Shown: piece by piece, positions 9,406-16,424 of the stretch
Position numbering within the stretch: the stretch's first letter is position 1
How the letters are laid out: every line of letters starts with the position of its first letter
Source: JAUZOB01 sp963692465
GTDB taxonomy: Bacteria; Bacteroidota; Bacteroidia; Bacteroidales; Prolixibacteraceae
Direction: 5' to 3'
Length of the DNA stretch: 64,000 bases
NCBI GenBank assembly: GCA_963692465.1
Contig: OY829943.1
Coordinates: 2,170,001-2,234,000, forward strand
Position numbers and translations under genes: made by a program
Notes under the pieces: generated by a model
What the model was told of the DNA's origin: nothing
Seen by the model: the letters and a program-made list of their open reading frames with translations, nothing else
Databases searched by the model: none

Positions 9406-10014
9406 TTACAGTCCTTTAGGTGCTTCTTCTAGTGTCGTGATCAGATGATATTTATTTTCACGTAAGTCAAGAAGAGTGTTCATCACATTCTTAATCTTCG
9501 GATAGGGAGTTTTCCGGTCAGCTTTAATGGCAATAATCAAGTTTCCATTTGTTTGCCGGGCGAATTGTACCCAGTCTTTGAATTGATTATTGGTAGAATC
9601 AGCAGGAATTCCTAACGCATTTGCCTTTGAGTCTCTTACGTCAGAAGGCATATCCAGAAAAGCTTTTAATTTTTCAATTGGGACCCCAAAAGAAGGGACC
9701 AGACTAAAAGCTTTAGTTTCGGCTTTTGTGAAAGGAATTCTATATTTTGCACTGATTTTATTCAGTAATTCTTCTCGATCGGCTTGTTTGTCGATTCCAA
9801 AAAATACCTTACCATTATCGTCGACCAGAATTTGCATTACGTTCCTCTCAGGAATTTTAATTTCTGAGATAGAGGCGGGAGTATAGACCGTTGTTGCTTC
9901 CTTTTTAGTGAAATTTGATGTTAACATGAAAAATGTTAATAAAAGAAACATCATATCACACATAGGGGTCATATCTACCGCCGTATTCTTTCTGGCAACT
10001 TTAACTTTTGGCAT
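9406..10014 (-). CDS. exbD: ExbD/TolR-family biopolymer transport protein (first copy)
   Basis: A 202-residue ExbD-type protein. The N-terminal helix contains the conserved aspartate in DMTPMCDMMFLLLTFFML. The periplasmic domain of about 150 residues includes an insert compared with the classical short ExbD. It works with ExbB and TonB to harvest the proton gradient for outer-membrane transport. It lies 33 bases after exbB and 5 bases before the second exbD. Confidence 0.92.
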   Translation of the reverse strand: MPKVKVARKNTAVDMTPMCDMMFLLLTFFMLTSNFTKKEATTVYTPASISEIKIPERNVMQILVDDNGKVFFGIDKQADREELLNKISAKYRIPFTKAETKAFSLVPSFGVPIEKLKAFLDMPSDVRDSKANALGIPADSTNNQFKDWVQFARQTNGNLIIAIKADRKTPYPKIKNVMNTLLDLRENKYHLITTLEEAPKGL

Positions 10015-10047
10015 AGATCAGTAATAAAGTTTTAGTATTAATAACTA

Positions 10048-10857
10048 TTAATGCTTAGATGCATAAGTCTGTACGATACTGAATCCTGCCTCGTCGATGC
10101 TGTATGTCAGTTTGTCGATTTGTGTTGTGAAGAAACTGTATGTAATAATAGCAATGGCAGCAGTCGTAATACCAAGTGCGGTATTGATAAGTGCTTCAGA
10201 AATACCTGCAGACAAAGCAACAGAGTCAGGGGCACCAGCATTAGCCAAAGCGGAGAATGCACGAATCATACCAAGTACAGTTCCCAACAATCCGAACAAG
10301 GTTCCGATCTGAGAAAGAGTTGCTAAAACAGGAAGATTTTGTTCCAGACTAGGAAGTTCAAGAGAAGTTGCTTCTTCAATTTCCTTTTGAATAGAAAGAA
10401 TCTGCTGATCTTTGGTTAAAGAGTTATCTGTTTCAACAGTTTTGTATTTCAAAAGAGCTGATTTGATAACATTACCAACAGAACCTTTTTGTTTGTCACA
10501 AGCAACAATAGCATCATCAATTCTACCTGCTGCAATAAGGTTGCGGACATTTCCTACAAATGCAACAACTGCATTTTTCCCTTTAGCTTTTGATAATGCA
10601 AAAGAACGCTCAAAAGTAAAAACAATAGCAATAATCAATAATGCGAAGATCATAGGAACGACGAATCCTCCTTTGTAAACAACGCCGAAATAATCACCAG
10701 GTAATGGCTGGTTTGCATTACTTCCACCTTGAAAATGTGATGGATCTCCAAATACAAAAATGTAAAGACAGACTCCAACAATTATCGCTGCAGGAATCAC
10801 GATAGCCGAAAAAATCGAACCGTTTTTTGTTTTCTTTTCTGATTTCATATTAGACAA
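10048..10857 (-). CDS. exbB: ExbB/MotA/TolQ-family proton channel protein
   Basis: A 269-residue inner-membrane protein of the MotA/TolQ/ExbB family. One N-terminal helix is followed by a second (VPMIFALLIIAIVFTFERSF), a cytoplasmic stretch and a C-terminal pair of helices with the family segment LATLSQIGTLFGLLGTVLGM. It forms the stator-like channel with the two ExbD proteins downstream. It is the first gene of the seven-gene minus-strand cluster. Upstream is a 1.4 kb region with promoter-like elements and a long open frame. Confidence 0.93.
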   Translation of the reverse strand: MSNMKSEKKTKNGSIFSAIVIPAAIIVGVCLYIFVFGDPSHFQGGSNANQPLPGDYFGVVYKGGFVVPMIFALLIIAIVFTFERSFALSKAKGKNAVVAFVGNVRNLIAAGRIDDAIVACDKQKGSVGNVIKSALLKYKTVETDNSLTKDQQILSIQKEIEEATSLELPSLEQNLPVLATLSQIGTLFGLLGTVLGMIRAFSALANAGAPDSVALSAGISEALINTALGITTAAIAIITYSFFTTQIDKLTYSIDEAGFSIVQTYASKH

Positions 10858-10910
10858 TCATTTTTAAAAATAGTTAATACTCTCTCACTCTCAAATTATT
10901 ATACTACTAT

Positions 10911-10939
10911 TAAACCTATATTGTGTCGTAATAGTCAAT
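10911..10939 (-). promoter_or_regulatory. Weak promoter candidate close to exbB
   Basis: On the minus strand ATTG (10936-10939) is followed after 17 bases by TAGGTTTA (10911-10918), one base off the TAnnTTTG element. The spacer is shorter than the usual 19-21, so this is a weak candidate. If used, it gives a leader of about 50 bases for exbB. Confidence 0.3.
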
Positions 10940-10952
10940 GTTCTTGGGCATT

Positions 10953-11786
10953 TTATAAAAGGCCTGAAATTAATTCTTTTTCCTGAATTGGCAGAACTAA
11001 TTTCATACAAATTTCTCTCCCCTTGTGTACAGCGTGTTTCACTGGTTTTTTCATCTTGTAAAAAAATGAAAAAAATACTCTTATTCCAATTACTCTGCCA
11101 ATGAATTTACAATTTCCCCTCTTAATAAAGCACCAATAATTCCCCTTTGCCTGATTTAACACTCTTCTCAGTGAGTGTGTATTTATTAGAAAGGTGAGCA
11201 AAGTTAATGTTTTTGATTTTAAAATGTATACCTCTTTGCCCGGTTCTATTAATAAAACCTTAAGAAAAGTGAATAAAAATGTAAAAAAAGATAGTATTTG
11301 TAACGTCACCCGCATAAAGGTCAATCGCAGATCAAAAATAATACAGCGAATTTTGTGGATTGAAAATGCATTTCTTTCCGGAAGGAAAAATTCGGAGTGT
11401 TTTTTGATCGCTATGATGCCAGGATGACGATCTGTTTGTGTTACCTCTGTTTTTTTTAATTTAATAAGCACGATCGGCTTTGTTATTCCGGAATAAGGAA
11501 CATTCGTCGCAATGTTTTCCGATCGATCAATCGCAAACACATTGAGATGCCTGACGTGAAATCTGGCAGCTGAAGTTTTTCGGTCTGATAATCTAATTGA
11601 AGATATATTTGTAATAAAATCAATTACAAATTTCTCCGCTTTTATAAAGAGAATAGTTAATATGGCTTGCACAATCGATGAAAGGTGATCTATTCCAGCT
11701 TGTAGTCCTGAATTCAAAGGAGGAACGATTGTTCTCTCTGCATTTCCCTTCGCGATGAATCTTTTCATAGTCAAATTTATCCCCAC
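10953..11786 (-). CDS. Uncharacterised 277-codon open frame upstream of exbB
   Basis: A stop-free frame of 277 codons beginning with ATG 11786 in an otherwise gene-free region. I recognise no family, motif or signal peptide. The composition is rich in Lys, Ile, Phe and Arg, with many ATA and AGA codons, unlike the neighbours, and first-position G is low in the second half. Points in favour: such a run is long for AT-rich DNA, and a near-consensus promoter (11929-11960) reads into it. Points against: no homologue recalled and poor codon character. It could be an orphan gene, a decayed gene or a chance frame within a long exbB leader. Confidence 0.25.
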   Translation of the reverse strand: MGINLTMKRFIAKGNAERTIVPPLNSGLQAGIDHLSSIVQAILTILFIKAEKFVIDFITNISSIRLSDRKTSAARFHVRHLNVFAIDRSENIATNVPYSGITKPIVLIKLKKTEVTQTDRHPGIIAIKKHSEFFLPERNAFSIHKIRCIIFDLRLTFMRVTLQILSFFTFLFTFLKVLLIEPGKEVYILKSKTLTLLTFLINTHSLRRVLNQAKGNYWCFIKRGNCKFIGRVIGIRVFFSFFYKMKKPVKHAVHKGREICMKLVLPIQEKELISGLL

Positions 11787-11822
11787 GTTCTTTCCCTCTT
11801 TTCCTATAAAACTATGATTCTT

Positions 11823-11894
11823 TTACCTCCTCGAAACCGAAAACATCTCTGTTTTTACCTCCTGCGACAAGGAACCAACTGTTCTTTTGTCCAT
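11823..11894 (-). CDS. Possible 23-residue leader peptide
   Basis: A 23-codon frame (starts MDKRTVGS, ends SVSRR) begins about 28 bases after the expected transcription start of the 11929-11960 promoter. An AGGAGG (11858-11863 on the minus strand) lies inside it, 11 bases before an internal ATG at 11846. A second AGGAGG overlaps its last two codons. Strong Shine-Dalgarno sites are uncommon in Bacteroidota, which makes the pair notable. Coding status is unproven. Confidence 0.25.
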   Translation of the reverse strand: MDKRTVGSLSQEVKTEMFSVSRR

Positions 11895-11928
11895 AAAATG
11901 GGTAGTCGGGTGACTGTCACGAGTGTAG

Positions 11929-11960
11929 CAAATATATATACGAGAAATTAATAAGACAAT
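11929..11960 (-). promoter_or_regulatory. Near-consensus Bacteroidota promoter reading toward exbB
   Basis: On the minus strand ATTG (11957-11960) is followed after exactly 20 bases by TATATTTG (11929-11936), a full match to TAnnTTTG. Transcription should start near 11922 and run left into the 23-codon frame, the 277-codon frame and then exbB. Confidence 0.6.
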
Positions 11961-12178
11961 GAAATTGCCATTTATTTTTACGATTTTTAATCGGAACAGC
12001 TGTTTTTTGTGTGGTGATGGTCGAAATCCGTACAATATTCGCACGATTTGTAATAAGTACTCTTTTCTTTTCAGTCTTAAAAACAACAAATTTTGTTCGG
12101 ATCCATTTTAACGGGAATGTGTAATTACATTTTTTTACGAATCAATGATCTTTAACTCTTCTGGGGGGATAATAAAAC

Positions 12179-12216
12179 AACAGAGGCTGCCTAATATTTT
12201 TAGACAGCCTCTGTTT
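12179..12216. terminator. Terminator of the acyl-CoA synthetase gene
   Basis: A 10-bp stem (ACAGAGGCTG with CAGCCTCTGT) is flanked by A-rich sequence to the left and TTT to the right. It lies just after the acyl-CoA synthetase stop on the minus strand. Confidence 0.8.
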
Positions 12217-12236
12217 GCTTATGGCAAGGGGAGGAA

Positions 12237-13889
12237 TTAAATTACCTCAATTCCTTTTTTAGCCAAAAGATCGATTCCTAAATCAGAAAGTTTATATTTT
12301 TGAATCTTGCCACTTCCGGTCATCGGAAATTCATCAATAAAAAGGACGTACTTCGGAATTTTAAATCGGGCGATATTTCCCCGACAGAAATCATGAACTT
12401 CTTCTTCTGCCAAAGTCATTCCTTTTTTTATTTTAATAAAAGCACCGACTTGTTCTCCGTATTTCGGACTGGCAATACCGGCAACCTCAACCGTTTCGAT
12501 CTGAGGCATCTGATAGAGGAAGTTTTCGATTTCACGTGGATAGATGTTTTCTCCTCCACGAATAATCATGTCTTTTATTCTTCCGGTTACCCTCACGTAG
12601 CCATTTTCGTCCATCATTCCTAAATCTCCGGAGTGGAGCCATCCGTTTTTATCAATGACTGCAGCGGTTTCTTCGGGCATCTTATAGTATCCTTTCATGA
12701 TATTATAGCCTTTGCAACAAAGCTCTCCCTGTGTATTGGGCGGACACTCAATTCCCGTTTCCGGATCAAGAACCCCTACTTCGACGAAAGGAAGTGCTCT
12801 TCCAACTGTGGTTGCTCTGATTTCCGGAGTATCCGTTACTCTGGTGGCCGTCATTCCCGGAGAGGACTCGGTTAATCCGTATACGCTGATAATATCTTTG
12901 CAATACATCCTCGTCATTACCTCTTTCATGGTTTCTATCGGACAGAGAGCTCCTGCCATAATGCCGGTTCGGAGTGATTTCAGATTGAACATGTTGAACA
13001 TCGGATGATTCAGCTCGGCAATGAACATGGTCGGAACCCCGTAAAGAGCGGTGCATTTTTCTTTGTCGACCGAAGCCAGAACCAGCAACGGGTCGAAATC
13101 TTCAACAAAAACCATTGTGGCTCCATGGGTAATGATTGCCGAAAGAGCTAATACGCTTCCGAAACAATGGAATAAAGGCACGCAAATCAGTAATCGGTCT
13201 TCAGAGGTGTAATGCATACATTCTCCAATGGTATAACCATTATTCAGAATATTGTGATGCGTAAGCATTACTCCTTTGGGGAAGCCGGTTGTCCCTGAGG
13301 TATATTGCATGTTAACAACATCGTGTGTTGTAATCTGGCTTTTAGCTGTTTCAAGTTCTACATCATCAATATGGCTGCCAAGTAACAGGAGTTCAGCCGT
13401 ACTGTACATGCCCCGACGTTTTTCCTGCCCGATGTAGATAACATTTTTAAGGAAAGGGAACTTGGCTGAATGTAAGTCTCCACGCGTATCGGTACGAAGT
13501 TCCGGTACCAGTTCGGTAATCATCTTTACGTAATCACTGTCCCGATATCCACCAACCAGACAGAGCGTATTTAAATCAGCATTTTTGATGATGTATTCAA
13601 GCTCCGACAGTTTGTAATTCGTGTTTACAGTTACCAGTACCGCGCCGATCTTGGCTGTGGCAAACATGAAGGTAAGCCAATCCGGAACATTTTTTGCCCA
13701 GATTCCTACATTATCTCCTTTTTTAACGCCGATATATAGAAGGCCTTTAGCCAATCGGTCAACGCGCTCGTTGAACTGAGCATAAGTAAAGCGCAGGTCC
13801 CGGTCAGGATAGATCATAAATTCCCGATCCGGCGCCTCGTATGCATATTTTTCCAGCAGATCGCCGAGAATGAAATCGTTAAGTTGCAT
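12237..13889 (-). CDS. AMP-forming acyl-CoA synthetase
   Basis: A 550-residue member of the ANL (AMP-binding) superfamily that activates a carboxylic acid, probably a fatty acid, to its CoA thioester via an acyl-adenylate. Visible motifs are the phosphate-binding loop YTSGTTGFPKG (about 196-206), the YGLTESSP motif and the hinge region WLHSGDLGMMDENGYV. Near the C-terminus are GRIKDMIIRGGENIYPREIE and the catalytic lysine region FPMTGSGKIQKY. It sits 17 bases after an XRE/cupin regulator in the same direction, which probably controls it. Chain-length preference cannot be read from sequence. Confidence 0.9.
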   Translation of the reverse strand: MQLNDFILGDLLEKYAYEAPDREFMIYPDRDLRFTYAQFNERVDRLAKGLLYIGVKKGDNVGIWAKNVPDWLTFMFATAKIGAVLVTVNTNYKLSELEYIIKNADLNTLCLVGGYRDSDYVKMITELVPELRTDTRGDLHSAKFPFLKNVIYIGQEKRRGMYSTAELLLLGSHIDDVELETAKSQITTHDVVNMQYTSGTTGFPKGVMLTHHNILNNGYTIGECMHYTSEDRLLICVPLFHCFGSVLALSAIITHGATMVFVEDFDPLLVLASVDKEKCTALYGVPTMFIAELNHPMFNMFNLKSLRTGIMAGALCPIETMKEVMTRMYCKDIISVYGLTESSPGMTATRVTDTPEIRATTVGRALPFVEVGVLDPETGIECPPNTQGELCCKGYNIMKGYYKMPEETAAVIDKNGWLHSGDLGMMDENGYVRVTGRIKDMIIRGGENIYPREIENFLYQMPQIETVEVAGIASPKYGEQVGAFIKIKKGMTLAEEEVHDFCRGNIARFKIPKYVLFIDEFPMTGSGKIQKYKLSDLGIDLLAKKGIEVI

Positions 13890-13906
13890 AATGATTGAGA
13901 TGGAGT

Positions 13907-14476
13907 TTAGGACGGAGTGTAAATAACCGCTAAGATTTTAGCTTTTTGATTGGATCCTGCATGAACGTTATGGGCAACAACCGAATCATAATAGATGCTG
14001 TCTCCTTTTTTTAGATTGTAAATCTGTTTCCCGTAATTAATCTCAACTTCTCCTTCGAGAACATATAAAAATTCTTCTCCTTCATGAGAAGATAAGATAT
14101 AATTATTGTCAGCAAGAGGTTCTATCTCGACCATGAATGGTTCCATGTGGCGGGTTGTTTTTTCGCTTGCCAAAGTGTAGAAGTCCAGTTGTTCTCTGGC
14201 TCCATTTGTCCCATTAGAAAAACTCATACCTTTTATTTTTTGATTTGATTTGTTGACAACCGGACCTAAATTCTCCAGATCATCAAGAAAGGTCCCCAAT
14301 CTCACCTCTAATCCGTTTGCTATTTTAAGTAAAGGACCTACCGAGGGAACAACTTCTTTTTCTTCAATATCAATAAGTTGTTCTGCATCCAAATTGGATC
14401 TTTTGGCGAGTTCTTCAATACTGACATTCTTTAGCTTTCGGATTTTTTTTATTTTTTTCCCTACTTTAACTGCCAT
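13907..14476 (-). CDS. XRE-family regulator with C-terminal cupin domain
   Basis: A 189-residue DNA-binding protein. A helix-turn-helix of the XRE type occupies roughly residues 8-65 (SIEELAKRSNLDAEQL), and a cupin barrel follows from about 110 (HEGEEFLYVLEGEVEINYG to YDSVVAHNVHAG), suited to binding a small ligand. Such regulators commonly control the operon they head. Here the next gene, 17 bases on, is an acyl-CoA synthetase, so the ligand may be a fatty acid or acyl-CoA (inference). Confidence 0.9.
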   Translation of the reverse strand: MAVKVGKKIKKIRKLKNVSIEELAKRSNLDAEQLIDIEEKEVVPSVGPLLKIANGLEVRLGTFLDDLENLGPVVNKSNQKIKGMSFSNGTNGAREQLDFYTLASEKTTRHMEPFMVEIEPLADNNYILSSHEGEEFLYVLEGEVEINYGKQIYNLKKGDSIYYDSVVAHNVHAGSNQKAKILAVIYTPS

Positions 14477-14731
14477 GTGATTATCTTTTAATTATAAACT
14501 ATAAAGAATAACTGACAATTTATTTTTAATTTCTTATAAAAGAGTCGTTAAGCTTTCATTTTTATTAAAGAAGGGCCAAAACTATCAAAAAAAACATCAG
14601 ACTGGACAATAATTAAGATCATCCGTGTATTGTTTTTGTGCGTTTTTAGATAATCAATATTTCTTCTTTTTTGTTTCGTCTTTTTATTTCATTTGTTATA
14701 AATTAGTTACGCTAAATTAAATCTAAATACC

Positions 14732-15919
14732 ATGTACGGAAAAATTAAAGAAAATTTGAACAAATCGCTTGAAGAGTTAAAAATACAGGGTCTCTATAAA
14801 GAAGAGCGAATCATTACTTCTTCCCAAAATGCAGAGGTATCGGTTGCGTCAGGACAGAAAGTCCTTAATTTTTGTGCTAATAATTATCTGGGACTAGCGG
14901 ATCATCCGGCAGTCATTAAAGCAGCGCAGGATACCATGTCGAAGTGGGGGTTCGGACTGTCTTCGGTTCGTTTTATCTGCGGGACTCAGCAGATTCACAA
15001 AGATCTTGAAAAGAAAATGTCAGAGTTTCTTGGCACGGAAGACACTATATTATATTGTGCTGCTTTTGATGCAAACGGGGGCGTCTTTGAGCCTTTGCTT
15101 GGTGAAGATAGTGCAATCATCAGTGATGAATTAAATCATGCATCAATTATTGATGGCGTAAGACTTTGTAAAGCCCAACGGTTTCGTTACAAACATTCGG
15201 ATATGAGTGATCTTGAAGCACAGCTCCGTGCAGCTGCTTCTCTTAAATATCGGGTCATTGCAACGGATGGAGTTTTTTCTATGGATGGCGATGTTGCCCG
15301 TTTGAATGAAATTTGTGATTTGGCTGACCGTTATGATGCTCTGGTTATGGTTGACGATTCTCATGCTACCGGTTATATTGGTAAAACAGGCCGAGGGACT
15401 GCTGAACATTGCGGTGTTCTTGGAAGGGTAGATATAATAACCACTACTTTTGGAAAAGCACTGGGAGGCGGAAATGGCGGATGTACTTCCGGGCGAAAAG
15501 AAATTATAGAAATGCTACGGCAACGTTCCAGACCGTATCTCTTTTCCAATACGCTTGCTCCGGCAACGGTCGGTGCCTCGCTTAAAGTTCTTGAGATGTT
15601 GTCGGCGTCGAGTGAACTTCGAAACCGGACTATGGAGAATGCTACTTATTTCCGTCAGAAAATGGAGAAAGCCGGATTTGATTTGGTCAAAGGGAATACT
15701 GCTATTGTTCCGGTTATGATCTACGATGCAAAGCGAGCCGTTGAATTTGCCGATCGGTTGTTAAAAGAAAGAGTTTATGTCATTGGGTTTGTTTATCCGG
15801 TGGTTCCCAAAGGTAAAGCCAGAATCAGGGTTCAACTGTCGGCTGCTCATACCAAAGAACAAATCGACTTTAGTGTTGATGCCTTTATTCGGATCGGTAA
15901 AGAGTTGAAGATAATTTGA
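14732..15919 (+). CDS. kbl: Glycine C-acetyltransferase (2-amino-3-ketobutyrate CoA ligase)
   Basis: A PLP enzyme of the alpha-oxoamine synthase family, 395 residues. Kbl cleaves 2-amino-3-ketobutyrate with CoA to glycine and acetyl-CoA in threonine breakdown. The PLP lysine is Lys242 in TTTFGKALGGG; the N-terminal MYGKIKENLN and FCANNYLGLADHP segments favour Kbl over serine palmitoyltransferase. No threonine dehydrogenase gene lies beside it. The gene is divergent from the XRE/cupin regulator, separated by 255 bases in which I see no consensus promoter. Confidence 0.92.
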   Translation: MYGKIKENLNKSLEELKIQGLYKEERIITSSQNAEVSVASGQKVLNFCANNYLGLADHPAVIKAAQDTMSKWGFGLSSVRFICGTQQIHKDLEKKMSEFLGTEDTILYCAAFDANGGVFEPLLGEDSAIISDELNHASIIDGVRLCKAQRFRYKHSDMSDLEAQLRAAASLKYRVIATDGVFSMDGDVARLNEICDLADRYDALVMVDDSHATGYIGKTGRGTAEHCGVLGRVDIITTTFGKALGGGNGGCTSGRKEIIEMLRQRSRPYLFSNTLAPATVGASLKVLEMLSASSELRNRTMENATYFRQKMEKAGFDLVKGNTAIVPVMIYDAKRAVEFADRLLKERVYVIGFVYPVVPKGKARIRVQLSAAHTKEQIDFSVDAFIRIGKELKII

Positions 15920-16014
15920 TCTCGTCAATTGACTCAATGTTGAGCGAGTCATTTTGGCAGTAAAAGAATTCATTTTTTTAACTTAAGAGTGAAGAATCAA
16001 CTTTTGTTCCCTTT

Positions 16015-16048
16015 TTTGAGGCTCATATTCTATAACTTTATAGCTTTG
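16015..16048 (+). promoter_or_regulatory. Promoter candidate for the ACP-like gene
   Basis: TTTG (16015-16018) is followed after 22 bases by TAGCTTTG (16041-16048), a full match to the -7 element with a slightly long spacer. The start would be near 16054, giving a leader of about 50 bases. Confidence 0.45.
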
Positions 16049-16102
16049 GATTGAATTTTGTAGTGGAAGGGTTGTAACGTTAAGGAATTAAAACAAAGAG
16101 GT

Positions 16103-16345
16103 ATGGATCAAATTTCGAAGAGATTATATAAGGTGTTGAGAACCGTTGGCGTTGGAAAAGATACCATCGTCAATGCACAAGACAGAAATGAATTATTTCT
16201 GGATTCTTTTGATTCTTTACTCCTCGTTTACTATTTCGAATTGGAATTTAATGTGGTAGTAAAAGAAGAAGAAGTAAGTACGCTAAATACAGTTTTGCAG
16301 GTCGATTCTTTTTTATCCGCCCAACATCGTCGGTTAACTGCGTAG
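16103..16345 (+). CDS. Stand-alone acyl-carrier-protein-like protein
   Basis: An 80-residue protein that looks like a small phosphopantetheine-binding (ACP-type) four-helix domain. Ser35 lies in FLDSFDSLLLVYYFELEF, which mirrors the DSLD motif and following helix of the true AcpP at 58.3 kb, with DSFD in place of DSLD. The genuine fatty-acid AcpP is elsewhere in the window, so this is a second, specialised carrier or a carrier-like remnant. It has its own promoter candidate and terminator and no biosynthetic neighbours, so the cargo is unknown. The ACP assignment rests on pattern only. Confidence 0.6.
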   Translation: MDQISKRLYKVLRTVGVGKDTIVNAQDRNELFLDSFDSLLLVYYFELEFNVVVKEEEVSTLNTVLQVDSFLSAQHRRLTA

Positions 16346-16362
16346 ATTGACCTTTGTGTATA

Positions 16363-16400
16363 ACAAAAAAGGAGAAGTTTTTAAAACTCCTCCTTTTTTT
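16363..16400. terminator. Bidirectional terminator between the ACP-like gene and nrdJ
   Basis: A hairpin of AAAAAAGGAG and CTCCTTTTTT type with a long T run lies between the convergent ACP-like gene and nrdJ. Confidence 0.8.
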
Positions 16401-16424
16401 ATGCTAAAATCAATCAGGTGTTGA

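Larger units (their letters stand above)
10858..12236. other. 1.4 kb region between exbB and the acyl-CoA synthetase gene
   Basis: No recognisable protein or RNA family is visible here. On the minus strand, which leads into exbB, it holds a near-consensus promoter (11929-11960), a second TAnnTTTG box at 11199-11206 and a weaker promoter candidate at 10911-10939. It also holds a 23-codon small frame with AGGAGG motifs and a 277-codon open frame. The right end carries the terminator of the acyl-CoA synthetase gene. It may be a long regulated leader for the TonB cluster, an orphan gene, or both. Confidence 0.6.

Noticed and set aside
11823..12089. 88-codon minus-strand frame spanning 11823-12089
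   Set aside because: It covers the 11929-11960 promoter, so a full-length product from that transcript is impossible; only its last 23 codons are kept as a leader candidate.
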